A DNA stretch of 49,865 nucleotides from Chitinophagales bacterium (GTDB lineage Bacteria > Bacteroidota > Bacteroidia > Chitinophagales > CAIOSU01). The translations under genes were made by a program, and so were the position numbers. Of this stretch, positions 17,255 to 26,297 are shown piece by piece (position 1 is the stretch's first letter; the number at the start of each line of letters is the position of its first letter). Below the pieces are notes generated by a model. The model was not told where the DNA came from. It searched no databases and worked only from the letters and a program-made list of their open reading frames with translations. The stretch is taken from contig JBBDNB010000042.1 in NCBI GenBank assembly GCA_040877935.1, positions 21,726 through 71,590 on the forward strand, read 5' to 3'.

Positions 17255-18322
17255 CTAGATTTTGCAGCTTTCTTCTACTTGCGAAACAATGTCTCTCCAC
17301 TCCTGCAATTCGGGAATACCGGGCTTGCGCTTGCCAAAAAACTGTGCAATTTGTTCTCCCTCTGCATTGAAGCATTCCAGTGCTGTTACTGTTCCGTCCT
17401 CTGTAGGTTTGCGCACGACCCAGCATGAATCCAGCGCGCTTTCCTTGATGTGCAAATTGAAATCGGGATCCAAAACATTGTACCACTCTCCATATTCCAT
17501 CAATTTCTTCACCGGTCCGGTATGGATTTGAATCATTCCGGGATTGCCCACAAAAACCATAATGGGCGTTTGGGTTTCCGCTGCTTTTTCCAAAATGGCA
17601 CGAACCACTTTTGGATCGACCTTGATTGCATAATTTCCCTCAGGAGCCAATCGCAATGCCTGCGTCCTACTGACTTTGTATTTTTTCAACATGCCAAAGA
17701 AATGGTGCGTGTCTTTCAGGTTCAACCATTCCTGTTGAAAGCCCGAAATATCAATTTCCGAGTCCTGCAATTCAGGGGCTTTTTCAGGCGATGCTTGCAC
17801 GCTTTCCTCTGTGCTTTGATCTTCGTTCCTGTATTTTTCTACCAAATTTTTATAGGCCTCCAAATCACTTTGGGGCGTGAGGTAAATTTTGTGCACTGCT
17901 GTTCCGTCTTTTGCAAAAAACTGTATGCTGTAGCGGGGTTTTTCATTGCTAATTTCGGTTACTGCAAATGCAGATTTCCAGCATTGGAAGAAAATTCTCA
18001 AGTCAATATCCTCGCCCACAAAAAGGCCTACATGCGCATTTTCCAGCGATGCATTTTTATAAATCCCCTTGCGCTCGTGCACCACATCATTGTTTCGGGT
18101 CAATGCCATCACTTTTCCAAGCGATTTGATTTCCGTCAAAATATTTTGGAATTCTGGCTTCAAGCGGCTTACGTTAGTTCCGCATTTGGTGGCCAATAAT
18201 TCCACTTCGCTCACACCCAATTCCTGGGCGGCATTGCGAATGCGCAAATTGGGTTGCTTTTCCAAAAGCGCTTCCCATTTTTTCGATAAAGTGTTATTTG
18301 CTAGTGTTTCCATGAGTTTCAA
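17255..18322 (-). CDS. hemS: HemS/ChuS-like haem-binding or haem-degrading factor
   Basis: This 355-residue cytoplasmic protein consists of two homologous halves, as in HemS/ChuS/HmuS. The haem ligand of HemS (His196) corresponds to His206 here in LKDTHHFFG, followed by the family segment VSRTQALRLAPEGNYAI. The first half has RNNDVVHERKGIY. Members store haem, pass it on, or break it open to release iron. The linker between halves (about 165-195) is charged and poorly conserved. ATG 18322 is used; ATG 18313 is also possible. It sits between the ATPase gene (3 bp) and the small Cys protein gene (5 bp), so it is clearly part of the operon. Confidence 0.93.
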   Translation of the reverse strand: MKLMETLANNTLSKKWEALLEKQPNLRIRNAAQELGVSEVELLATKCGTNVSRLKPEFQNILTEIKSLGKVMALTRNNDVVHERKGIYKNASLENAHVGLFVGEDIDLRIFFQCWKSAFAVTEISNEKPRYSIQFFAKDGTAVHKIYLTPQSDLEAYKNLVEKYRNEDQSTEESVQASPEKAPELQDSEIDISGFQQEWLNLKDTHHFFGMLKKYKVSRTQALRLAPEGNYAIKVDPKVVRAILEKAAETQTPIMVFVGNPGMIQIHTGPVKKLMEYGEWYNVLDPDFNLHIKESALDSCWVVRKPTEDGTVTALECFNAEGEQIAQFFGKRKPGIPELQEWRDIVSQVEESCKI

Positions 18323-18325
18323 AAT

Positions 18326-19189
18326 TTAATTGATAAAAGTGCTTTGTTTTTCTGTTGAATAATTTTTGTGCTGTTTATGATTGTTTTTGCTTTCCAAAAT
18401 TGTATTGCCAAAATAGGCCACCGGACATTTGCAAAAAGGATGCTGCTGCACGCATACAGGCATATCGTAGCAGATGCTGAGTTGCTCCTCGCCCAAGACT
18501 TCTGCTGGAGTGCCGTGGGCAAATATTTTTCCGTTTTTCAGCAGAATAATTTCATCGGCATACATGGCGGCAAGGTTTACATCGTGCAATACCGCTAGCA
18601 CCACATTTTCCCGATGTGCAAAATCCCTGGAAAGCTGTAGGATTTCGTGCTGGTGCTTGATGTCCAAATTGTTGAGCGGTTCATCCAATAAAAGTAGTTT
18701 TTCGCTGTAGGCAATTTTATTTTCGTCCCACAATTGCGCCAAGACTCTTGCCAAATGCACTCTTTGCTGTTCTCCACCAGAAAGTGAAAGAAAATTGCGT
18801 GTTTTAAATTCGAGCATTTGAACAGCTTGCAGACTTTCCTCCACTGCTGTGTAGTCCCCTTTTTGAGGATGATTTTTGAAATGCGGATATCGTCCCATCA
18901 TTACCACCTCCTGCACGGGAAAGTCATAATTCATACTTGATTTTTGGGTCAAGACCGCTCTTTCCCTTGCCAAATCCGCTGCCTTGTATTTTTCAAGAGG
19001 CGCACCCCTCCATTTAATTTCACCCGAATGGGCATTCAATTCCTTGCTGATCAATTTTACCAAAGTGGATTTTCCTGCACCATTGGCTCCCAGAATTGCA
19101 GTAAAAGTATTTTTCTTCAACCGCCCATTGATGGCCGTTAAAATCTGTTTGTTGGCAATGCCCCAATTCAATTCGCTGAGCTGTATCAT
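18326..19189 (-). CDS. hmuV: Haemin ABC transporter ATP-binding protein
   Basis: This 287-residue ABC ATPase of the FecE/HmuV type powers haem import at the inner membrane. Walker A is GANGAGKST (near residue 37), the signature is LSGGEQQRV, Walker B is LLLLDEPLNNLD, and the H-loop His is in AVLHDVN. The start is ATG 19189, which overlaps the permease stop (ATGA); the frame is open further upstream but overlaps the permease and lacks family similarity. An oddity is the Cys-rich C-terminus (PVCVQQHPFCKCPVAYFG) followed by a Lys/His/Asn-rich tail, which could interact with the metal or haem cargo. That last point is inference. Confidence 0.94.
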   Translation of the reverse strand: MIQLSELNWGIANKQILTAINGRLKKNTFTAILGANGAGKSTLVKLISKELNAHSGEIKWRGAPLEKYKAADLARERAVLTQKSSMNYDFPVQEVVMMGRYPHFKNHPQKGDYTAVEESLQAVQMLEFKTRNFLSLSGGEQQRVHLARVLAQLWDENKIAYSEKLLLLDEPLNNLDIKHQHEILQLSRDFAHRENVVLAVLHDVNLAAMYADEIILLKNGKIFAHGTPAEVLGEEQLSICYDMPVCVQQHPFCKCPVAYFGNTILESKNNHKQHKNYSTEKQSTFIN

Positions 19190-20232
19190 AGGAATACCTC
19201 CCTTTTTTTGCGAACCAATAGATATAGGAACAAGGGCGCTCCGGTGATGGCCGTAATGATGCCTACCGGAATTTCCGTGGGCATGGCAATGGTTCTTGCC
19301 AAAGTATCTCCCCAGCAGAGCAGGACTGCCCCGCCCAATGCGGATGCGGGCAATAAATATCGGTGGTCGGCACCGCCCAATAACCTCAGAACATGGGGCG
19401 CTACCAAGCCGATAAAGCCAATCATTCCGCAAAATGCTACGGAGCAGCCTACTGCCAGGGATGTGAATAAAATCACCTCAATTTTTAATCGCTCAATGGG
19501 AATGCCCAAGTGCGTGGCTTCTGTTTCGCCCAAAGCCAGGGCATTGAAGGCTTTGAAATGCCGGGATAAAAAAAGCAAACTGACAAAAGTGGCAAAAGCT
19601 ACGATTCCGGTATTGAGCCAATTGGCACCGCCCAAACTACCCAAGGTCCAAAAGGTAAGCGTTCTGAGCGAAGCATCATCTGCAATAAAAGTTAGCAGTC
19701 CCGTAAACGCCATCGCCAATGCATTGATGGCAATTCCACCTAAAAGCATGGTGGCTACATTGGTGCGCTTGTTTTCCCTTGCCAATCGGAAAATAAGAAT
19801 GGAAGCGAGCAGTGCACCGAGAAATGTCGCCAGGGATAAGACAGATAAGCCGGCAATGGCTGCGCTGGAAATGGCCAGTGTAGGAAATAAAACGATTACC
19901 GTTGCTGCCGCCAAGGATGCCCCCGCAGAAATGCCAATGATGGAAGGATCTGCCAGCGGATTTCTAAACAAACCCTGCATGGCTGCGCCCGAAATGGCCA
20001 AAGCAGTACCAACCAATGCGCTCATCAAAATACGGGGCGAGCGGATTTTTAAGAATACCGATTCCTGAACATTACTGAATTCCTTCCATTCCATTTCTGG
20101 ACTGATATTATTTGCCAAAATAGAAACCACCTGTGCCGGAGAAATTGATACTGCGCCCAAGCCAGCCGACACGAGCATCGAAAGACTTAGACACAGCAAC
20201 AGAAAAAGCACTATGGTTTTTTGCTTTAACAT
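19186..20232 (-). CDS. hmuU: Haemin ABC transporter permease (FecCD family)
   Basis: This 348-residue inner membrane permease of the BtuC/FecCD family has about nine or ten hydrophobic helices. The family segments ALVGTALAISGAAMQGLFRNPLADPSIIGISAGA, near residue 75, and GMIGFIGLVAPHVLRLLGGADHR, near residue 270, are complete; the second is the coupling region to the ATPase. It would form a homodimer with two HmuV subunits. It overlaps both neighbours: one base with the binding-protein gene (TGATG) and four with hmuV. Confidence 0.95.
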   Translation of the reverse strand: MLKQKTIVLFLLLCLSLSMLVSAGLGAVSISPAQVVSILANNISPEMEWKEFSNVQESVFLKIRSPRILMSALVGTALAISGAAMQGLFRNPLADPSIIGISAGASLAAATVIVLFPTLAISSAAIAGLSVLSLATFLGALLASILIFRLARENKRTNVATMLLGGIAINALAMAFTGLLTFIADDASLRTLTFWTLGSLGGANWLNTGIVAFATFVSLLFLSRHFKAFNALALGETEATHLGIPIERLKIEVILFTSLAVGCSVAFCGMIGFIGLVAPHVLRLLGGADHRYLLPASALGGAVLLCWGDTLARTIAMPTEIPVGIITAITGAPLFLYLLVRKKREVFL

Positions 20233-21134
20233 CAGTTGTTAGAAATTGCTTTTAGTTTTTGGTTCAATTCATAAGTTGCCTGTCCCAATCTTGGACCAAA
20301 GCCAGAAAGGAGCAGTCCGTTCATGTTGATGAAATTTTTGTTTTTTCCCGCATTGGTTTCTGCTACACCCGGCACGGCCAAAAGCCCTATGCTTTGCTCC
20401 AGGCTTTCCTTTCCGCTGGAAAAAAGCAAGATTGCATCGGGGTTGCTGCCCACCAAAGCTTCGGAAGTCAGTGGTTTGAAATCCTCAAAATAGGCAGAAA
20501 TGTTTTTGCCGCCAGCTAAATGGATGATGCTTTGCAAAGGGGTTTTTCTACCCGCCACCAATAAAGTGCCCGGGCCACGCGCATAGATGAAAAGCACTGT
20601 TGGAGCATTTTCCAATGGCTCTACCTTTGAAAGCTCGGCATTCATTTCCTTTATCAGGCTTTCCCCTTTTTCAGATTTACCCAAGATGCTGCTGACCTCC
20701 CGGATTAAATTTTGCGTTCCCTCAGCAGTAAACTCCTGTTCCAAAGCGATCAGCTCAATGCCCAATTCCTCAATTTGATTTTTCAAATCGGGCTTTAGCT
20801 CCTCTTTTCGCACAAAAACCATATCGGGATTCAATGCTGCCAAGCCCTCGGCTTTTATCCCCGTTACGTGTCCAAGTTTTTGAACGGAGGCAATTGACTC
20901 AGGGTAAGTGCTCGTTACATCTACCCCGACTATGTTTTCCTCAAAACCCAAAGCAGAGAGCAGCTCCGTGAAAGTTCCGTTTAGGGAAACAATTCGGGTG
21001 TCCGCATTAATTTGCGGCCCCGATTGTTCCGTTTTTTCATCATTGGAATTTTCGCTTTCTCCAGCAGATTGGCACGCATAAATGCCACCAATAAGGAGGA
21101 GCGCAAATAGCCTAATTGTGATTGAGTATTGCAT
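20232..21134 (-). CDS. hmuT: Haemin-binding lipoprotein of the ABC importer
   Basis: This 300-residue periplasmic binding protein (cluster A-II, BtuF/HmuT fold) has a lipobox at Cys21 (GGIYAC). A low-complexity Glu/Asn/Ser linker precedes two lobes joined by a long helix. Typical segments are RIVSLNGTFTELLSALGFEENIVGVD at the start and ARGPGTLLVAGRKTPLQSIIHLAGG in the second lobe. It delivers haem from the outer membrane receptor to the permease. The gene lies 15 bp downstream of the T9SS-sorted HmuY-like gene and overlaps the permease gene by one base. Confidence 0.92.
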   Translation of the reverse strand: MQYSITIRLFALLLIGGIYACQSAGESENSNDEKTEQSGPQINADTRIVSLNGTFTELLSALGFEENIVGVDVTSTYPESIASVQKLGHVTGIKAEGLAALNPDMVFVRKEELKPDLKNQIEELGIELIALEQEFTAEGTQNLIREVSSILGKSEKGESLIKEMNAELSKVEPLENAPTVLFIYARGPGTLLVAGRKTPLQSIIHLAGGKNISAYFEDFKPLTSEALVGSNPDAILLFSSGKESLEQSIGLLAVPGVAETNAGKNKNFINMNGLLLSGFGPRLGQATYELNQKLKAISNN

Positions 21135-21149
21135 TGTTTAGCTTGAATT

Positions 21150-22439
21150 TTACTGTATGATCAATTTCTGCTGAATGCGGAATGATTCATTGCCCAACTG
21201 CAAGACATAAGCCCCTGCCGCCAGATTTGAAATATTGATATTGTTTTGCTGAAAGCCACCATCCACAAATATTTGCTCTTGGTGCAGCATTGCCCCATTT
21301 AAGCTGTGAATGCTCAATACTGCATTTCCGCTGAAATCAGACCCATCCAGCAGGAGTGTGATATTGCTGCCAGAAGCAGGATTGGGATAGGTTTTGATTT
21401 TGGGTAATTTTTCGGAAAAATCCCTGATGCTAACCGTATTGGTATCGGCAGGTTCTTCTTCAAATGGACCTAGATTTTCCTTGGCGAAAATGAAGTTGCC
21501 TCCAGAAGAAGTCCCTTCAAATCCTGTGAACTGAATGCGCCAAACGCTGTCTGCTCTGGTTTTTACAAAAAATGCAAGGGAATCCTGTAATTCAAAGCTG
21601 AAAGTCGTTTGGTTAAAACTTTTCCAGTCCCAGCCAATGGTATTGATCATTTCAGAAAAAGTAAAATTCTCAAAATCAGAAATTTCATCGGGATTTGCCA
21701 CAGGGTATGCTTTGGCAATTTCCACCCCGGCATTGGCCAAAACACCCGTTACGAGATAGGGCGAAGGAATAAATGTAATGTACTGCCCAAAGAACAATTC
21801 CCACTCGTCTGAAATTGGCTCCAAGTCTGCTTCATCCTCATCTACCAAGGAATAATAGCCGAAGTTTTTGCCAGCGAAATCACCTTTTACCAAGCTGGTA
21901 TTTACATCATTTGTACCGTCCAAATTGGCAAATCGGAAAGTGTAGGAACCGCTGGCCAATTGGTCAATCCAAAGTTTTTTGTAAGTGCCATCTGCCGCTT
22001 TGATAACGTAAAGGCTGTCGCCCGTTACATAATGGGTGACCATGCTGTAAGTGCCCCAGCCCAGATCAAAATCATCATTGGGATCAGCGGTTTGTGAAAA
22101 TGCACCGACTGCCCAAGTTTCCTCTGAATTGTAAAGTTGTTGCCAGGTGCTGATTCCGGCAGTGTCTGTCAAACTTGCCCAATCGGAAGTGCTGCCATTG
22201 GGAAAGCGCCACAGCTCTACATCAGCAGCGGAATTGATCCAGATGGTAGAAGACATGCCTCCGGTAGCAAAAGCAATGTCCCAAGTATTTTTCGCAACGG
22301 TGGTCGTATTGCCACTTTGCAGTTGGTACCATGCTTGGTTTGCATATCCATTGCCCAATGAAACGGTATCATAAGTAGCTTGGGCAAAAAGGGAATGCAT
22401 TAAAAAAATTAGAATGGAATTAGTAATTAGCGTTTTCAT
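21150..22439 (-). CDS. HmuY-like haem-binding protein with T9SS sorting domain
   Basis: This 429-residue protein has a signal peptide (1-19, ending LFAQ) but no lipobox Cys. The central region (about 25-320) has the HmuY pattern also found in the last gene of the operon: NTWDIAFATGG near the start, SPYLVTGVLANAG in the middle, then INTIGWDWKSFN and the closing WRIQFTGFEG...GGNFIFAKE. The last about 80 residues (from KIKTYPNPASGS to RIQQKLIIQ) form a type A T9SS C-terminal sorting domain. It is therefore predicted to be exported to the cell surface or medium as a haemophore, while the other HmuY-like protein is lipid-anchored. It is the first gene of the operon. Confidence 0.85.
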   Translation of the reverse strand: MKTLITNSILIFLMHSLFAQATYDTVSLGNGYANQAWYQLQSGNTTTVAKNTWDIAFATGGMSSTIWINSAADVELWRFPNGSTSDWASLTDTAGISTWQQLYNSEETWAVGAFSQTADPNDDFDLGWGTYSMVTHYVTGDSLYVIKAADGTYKKLWIDQLASGSYTFRFANLDGTNDVNTSLVKGDFAGKNFGYYSLVDEDEADLEPISDEWELFFGQYITFIPSPYLVTGVLANAGVEIAKAYPVANPDEISDFENFTFSEMINTIGWDWKSFNQTTFSFELQDSLAFFVKTRADSVWRIQFTGFEGTSSGGNFIFAKENLGPFEEEPADTNTVSIRDFSEKLPKIKTYPNPASGSNITLLLDGSDFSGNAVLSIHSLNGAMLHQEQIFVDGGFQQNNINISNLAAGAYVLQLGNESFRIQQKLIIQ

Positions 22440-22626
22440 AATCTTGTGTTTTGTTTTAGTTTATTTGGACTTAATCTAAATTAACACAAAGATATGCTCT
22501 GAAAATTTTGCTTTGCAATACCTACTTATGGTGATAAATAAAGCTTAGTTGATCTAATGTTGGACAATATTCACTAAGCAAAAGAGGTATAATGATATAA
22601 TGAACTAATAGTGAGGTATTATGTAG
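22440..22626 (-). promoter_or_regulatory. Promoter region of the haem operon
   Basis: On the minus strand TATCTTTG (22487-22494) matches TAnnTTTG, with a TTG about 21 bp further upstream as a possible -33 box. Just downstream is a short dyad, TTAAT-N4-ATTAA (about 22471-22484), which could be a repressor site for iron or haem control. The dyad is weak, and I do not claim a Fur box. Confidence 0.45.
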
Positions 22627-23400
22627 CTAAAACCTATACCCAACAGAAATTTCAAAAAGCAGGGCATCAACTATGTTGAAATTGGTACTGGGACCAGTCT
22701 CGGCACTGAAATAATTATCTGATTTAATAGGAATTTGCGCCATATAATCTATGACCATAGTGCTGACCAATATCCACCTTTTGCTCAAGTGTACATTTAC
22801 CCCAACTATTGGCGAAAAACCAACGACAAAATTCAGCACTTCTTCTGACCTATATGATGAATAAGTATTAAAACTAGTAAAATCAACAAAAGTAGTTAAA
22901 GTATCCAGTTTTTGAATACTCGTTGAGCTTTGCCAAACCTGATCTCTCTGGTATTGATTCAGTCCGAAAGCAAAATCCACTCCCAACAGAAACTTCACCC
23001 TTCTTGTACCAAAGCGATGGTCAATTCCAAAACGCAATGTGTGCCAATTGCTTTCGTAATAATTTGTTTCTTGAGTACGGGTAATCCTTATGGCATCAAC
23101 AGCTATTTTTCTGGTGGACAAATAATCGCCTTCTTCGCGAATTCTATCCGTGAGGGTGGTTCTAAAACCAGTTCGAAAAGCAGTTTTATAGTTTTTAAAA
23201 AACCGCCTGTAAGTGATTGCGGCACTGAAAAGCTCTGCATTGGTGTACAAAAAAGCAAGTGTACCCCCATGATCAATCGAAAGTTCATGTCTGTGTTTTA
23301 ACAACTCTGGCGAAAATTCACGAATTGCTTTCTCTTCTTCCTGGCTGAACAAAAAACCTGAAAAGAAGAGGGATAATAGAATTAAAATTGCATGTTTCAT
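22627..23400 (-). CDS. Outer membrane beta-barrel protein, unknown role
   Basis: This 257-residue protein has a signal peptide (1-19, ending FLFSQ). The mature chain is rich in alternating hydrophobic and aromatic strands (TLAFLYTNAELFSAAITYRRF, WHTLRFGIDHRFG, VKFLLGVDFAFG) and ends in Phe (SVGYRF), the usual signal for assembly of barrel proteins by BAM. The strand number looks like 8-10. No family is recognised. It lies 110 bp from lepB and 227 bp from the haem operon and probably has its own promoter. Confidence 0.75.
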   Translation of the reverse strand: MKHAILILLSLFFSGFLFSQEEEKAIREFSPELLKHRHELSIDHGGTLAFLYTNAELFSAAITYRRFFKNYKTAFRTGFRTTLTDRIREEGDYLSTRKIAVDAIRITRTQETNYYESNWHTLRFGIDHRFGTRRVKFLLGVDFAFGLNQYQRDQVWQSSTSIQKLDTLTTFVDFTSFNTYSSYRSEEVLNFVVGFSPIVGVNVHLSKRWILVSTMVIDYMAQIPIKSDNYFSAETGPSTNFNIVDALLFEISVGYRF

Positions 23401-23510
23401 AATGTGCTGAATTGAAAATTCTAAAAATAATCAGGCACACTAATTTAAATATTTTTATTACGGCAATCTAAGCTATTGTTTAGTATTTATAGCACAGGTT
23501 CTATAACAGC

Positions 23511-24950
23511 TTACTCGGCCTTCCCATCCCATCCATGTATAGGCATAAAGAGGCGATTCCAGCGGATATTGAACGGGAAAGATTCTCCTTTGTCTAAAGA
23601 CAGCCAAACAAGCCAGGCTTTACCCACAATATGATTTTCGGGAACAAATCCCCAAAAACGCGAATCTTCAGAATTGTGGCGATTGTCGCCCATCATAAAG
23701 TAATAGTCCATTTTAAAAGTATAGGAATCTGCCGGGGCTCCATTGATCTTGATCTGATCGCCCTCAATCAACAGCTCATTGCCTTCAAAAACTTCTATTA
23801 TACGCTTATAAATCAAAATATTATCACCAGTGATCTCCACAGTCTCTCCTTTAGCAGGTACTTTTAAAGGCCCGAAATAATCCACATTCCAGGGGTATTT
23901 CTCAATATCCGGTGGATAGTAGTAGCGTTGTGGTTGTACTTTATTCTTTGTAGCCAAATGCTTTTTCACTTCCCTGATATTTTTAAAAGCTTCCAACTGT
24001 TTCACTTTATCATCGGTGAGACTGAATAAATAAAGTCCTTCGTGTGCTGAAACCATGCCCCCATCGGTAATCTGCATATCGCGAATCACTTTTCGGTTTA
24101 AGGGTTGTCCATCTGTTCTCACGCGATATTGGTATTGCATTTCTACCGGTTCATAGGCCTTTTCACCATTTACATACAAGACACTTTTATCTACATGGAT
24201 TTCATCACCGGGAACAGCTACACAGCGCTTAATATAATTTTCCCGCTTATCTACCGGTCTGAAATCTTCCTGTGGCCAATTGAAAACCACAATATCATTC
24301 CGTTCCACTTCCTGAAAACCGGGAATTCTAAAATAAGGCAATTGAATGGCATCCGAATAAGACTTACCTCCCACTACCGGCATGGTGTGGTGGGCAAAAG
24401 GAAAAGATATGGGTGTCATAGGTGTACGTGGGCCATAGTGGAATTTGCTCACAAAAAGAAAATCACCAACGAGCAGGGTTTTCTCCATTGAAGAAGTAGG
24501 AATAGTATAGGCTTCAATAATAAACGAGCGAATTATTGTAGCTGCTACTACTGCAAATATCAATGCATCTATCCATTCGCGTGCCTGGCTTTTTTTTCTG
24601 CGATTTTTTACGCCCAAAAATTTAAATTCCTTCTTTTTATCCAAGTAAGGCAAATACACAAACCAGAAGAATATACCGAGAATCTGGTCTAAGAATGATG
24701 AGCGGTCGAAGTTTTTCAAAAATTCAGTCACCATCCAGATAATAAGAATAACATTCACATAGGGGATAAAAAATACAATGATCCAGGCTTTGTTCTTCTC
24801 AATAATTTCGAACCAAACAAGCACATTGCGCATAGGTTTTTTGGCCTCATCAGCACCTTTGCCTGCTGCCTCAAAAAAATTAGGAAGTAAAACCGTGATT
24901 CCGCTAAACAGCAAAAATGGTAGAAATATGAGTAGTAAATAAATGCCCAT
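23511..24950 (-). CDS. lepB: Signal peptidase I
   Basis: This 479-residue S26A protease removes signal peptides on the outer face of the inner membrane. It is of the long Bacteroidota type: an N-terminal membrane part with several helices (residues 1-110) precedes the catalytic domain. The nucleophile is Ser154 in IPTSSMEKTLLVGDF, and the general base is Lys241 in ENYIKRCVAVPGDE. The C-terminal box MMGDNRHNSEDSRFWGFV is complete. A long insertion between the Lys box and the GDNR box is usual in this phylum. It is the last gene of the parA-parB-DUF5683-dapB-lepB run and starts 10 bp after dapB. Confidence 0.95.
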   Translation of the reverse strand: MGIYLLLIFLPFLLFSGITVLLPNFFEAAGKGADEAKKPMRNVLVWFEIIEKNKAWIIVFFIPYVNVILIIWMVTEFLKNFDRSSFLDQILGIFFWFVYLPYLDKKKEFKFLGVKNRRKKSQAREWIDALIFAVVAATIIRSFIIEAYTIPTSSMEKTLLVGDFLFVSKFHYGPRTPMTPISFPFAHHTMPVVGGKSYSDAIQLPYFRIPGFQEVERNDIVVFNWPQEDFRPVDKRENYIKRCVAVPGDEIHVDKSVLYVNGEKAYEPVEMQYQYRVRTDGQPLNRKVIRDMQITDGGMVSAHEGLYLFSLTDDKVKQLEAFKNIREVKKHLATKNKVQPQRYYYPPDIEKYPWNVDYFGPLKVPAKGETVEITGDNILIYKRIIEVFEGNELLIEGDQIKINGAPADSYTFKMDYYFMMGDNRHNSEDSRFWGFVPENHIVGKAWLVWLSLDKGESFPFNIRWNRLFMPIHGWDGKAE

Positions 24951-24960
24951 CTGTTCTTTG

Positions 24961-25689
24961 TTAAAATTTGAGTAAATCTTTCATTTCAAAATAGCCTTTC
25001 TCCTTCTTATTGTGCACCCATTTTGCAGCCATTACTGCCCCTTGCACAAATCCTCTGCGCGACTTAGCTTCATGACTGATGGTGATATAATCAATATCCG
25101 ATTCGTAATGGATAATATGGGTACCGGGCACATCAGGCTCTCTTCTGGAAATAATGGGCAATACATACTCCTTTTCATCTTTCGGATTATTTTCCCATTT
25201 TGACTTTCGCTTTAAATTAGAAAGAATACCTTCAGCAAGTGTAATGGCCGTTCCACTTGGGCTGTCGAGTTTTTCTGTGTGGTGAATTTCTTCAATATCA
25301 GGTTCGTATTGTTCCTGGCCATTCATCAGCTTAGCCAATTGCCTGTTTACTTCAAAAAAAATATTGACCCCAATACTAAAATTTGAAGCATAAAAAAGTG
25401 TCTTGTCATTTTCCAGACAGTATTTTTTAATGCGCTCAAAATCATCAAGCCAGCCTGTAGTACCCACCACAACTGGAATATCTGCTTCAAAACATTTCTC
25501 AATATGCTTAACAGCCGTATCGGGAGTAGAAAATTCTATTGCTATATCCGCCTTTTGCAGATTTTCAACAGTGAGTTCATCTTTGTTGTCCTTATGGATT
25601 TTAAGCACTACTTCATCTTCTCCCTGTTGATCAATGAGTTGTGCAATAGAGCCTCCCATTCTTCCATATCCTAATAATGCTATGTTCAT
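24961..25689 (-). CDS. dapB: 4-hydroxy-tetrahydrodipicolinate reductase
   Basis: This 242-residue enzyme of lysine and diaminopimelate synthesis reduces HTPA with NAD(P)H. The N-terminal Rossmann motif GYGRMGG, the VVGTTGW segment, and the catalytic HHTEKLDSPSGTA motif with the active His and Lys are all present. The protein is slightly shorter than the E. coli enzyme, as is common in Bacteroidota. The start overlaps the DUF5683 gene by four bases. Confidence 0.95.
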   Translation of the reverse strand: MNIALLGYGRMGGSIAQLIDQQGEDEVVLKIHKDNKDELTVENLQKADIAIEFSTPDTAVKHIEKCFEADIPVVVGTTGWLDDFERIKKYCLENDKTLFYASNFSIGVNIFFEVNRQLAKLMNGQEQYEPDIEEIHHTEKLDSPSGTAITLAEGILSNLKRKSKWENNPKDEKEYVLPIISRREPDVPGTHIIHYESDIDYITISHEAKSRRGFVQGAVMAAKWVHNKKEKGYFEMKDLLKF

Positions 25690-26297
25690 AACCTAAAAAT
25701 TATTGAAACACCGGCAGTAGCAGAACCTCTCTGGGAATGAAATCCCATATCAGGTTGCACATGCATGCTTAAATCATCGCTAATATCATAATTGAAAAGA
25801 TGCGCATCTACTGCTGCATCTACCAAATTTAAAGCATACAAAACCGCTGTAAATATCACACTTAAATCTATATTTCTTTTGTAATGATTTTTTAGTTCCA
25901 GCAGATTGTTCTCGCTCACACTGCCTTCAAATTCATCCACCGTATTGGGGTCGCCATCTACTCTTAATTTATAGGCATCGCGATACATACGCCAGTCTTG
26001 TGTATTGGTATAAATGGAATAACCCAGACCGCCAAATCCAGCATAAATAATCGGCAGTTTCCAATATTTTTTGTTGTAAATCTGCCCCAGTCCTGGCAGT
26101 ACGGCACTGAAAATCACCGCCTTTTTGGGGCTGTGTTTTTTAGGTTGCCTGGAAACTTCTTTCACCTCCACCTGGCTGCTGAGCGTGTCCTTAGGTTCGG
26201 TATAGACTTCTGCCTGGGCCAAAAGCACTTTTGGAAAAACAAAAAACAAAAGCAGGGGGATAAAAAAGATGGATTTCAAAAAGTAAGTTTTAGCCAT
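25686..26297 (-). CDS. DUF5683 domain protein
   Basis: This 203-residue envelope protein of a Bacteroidota family has a signal peptide (residues 1-27, ending LLAQA) and a proline- and lysine-rich linker. The conserved segment SAVLPGLGQIYNKKYWKLPIIYAGFGG contains a hydrophobic hairpin, and another hydrophobic segment lies near residue 150 (VIFTAVLYALNLVDAAVDAHLF). It ends with a short strand (VSIIFRL). The biochemical role is unknown. The gene overlaps parB by 8 bp and dapB by 4 bp, a neighbourhood often seen in the phylum. Confidence 0.85.
   Translation of the reverse strand: MAKTYFLKSIFFIPLLLFFVFPKVLLAQAEVYTEPKDTLSSQVEVKEVSRQPKKHSPKKAVIFSAVLPGLGQIYNKKYWKLPIIYAGFGGLGYSIYTNTQDWRMYRDAYKLRVDGDPNTVDEFEGSVSENNLLELKNHYKRNIDLSVIFTAVLYALNLVDAAVDAHLFNYDISDDLSMHVQPDMGFHSQRGSATAGVSIIFRL

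Noticed and set aside
17450-18199. 249-codon open frame on the plus strand opposite the hemS-like gene
   Set aside because: Shadow of a well-supported gene in a tight operon; no domain and no promoter or spacing evidence.
19208-20068. 286-codon open frame on the plus strand opposite the permease gene
   Set aside because: It lies wholly inside hmuU, which has full family motifs. The antisense frame has no recognisable domain and reflects codon bias.
22471-22484. Fur box in the haem operon promoter
   Set aside because: Only a short TTAAT/ATTAA dyad is present; it does not match the 19-bp Fur consensus well enough.
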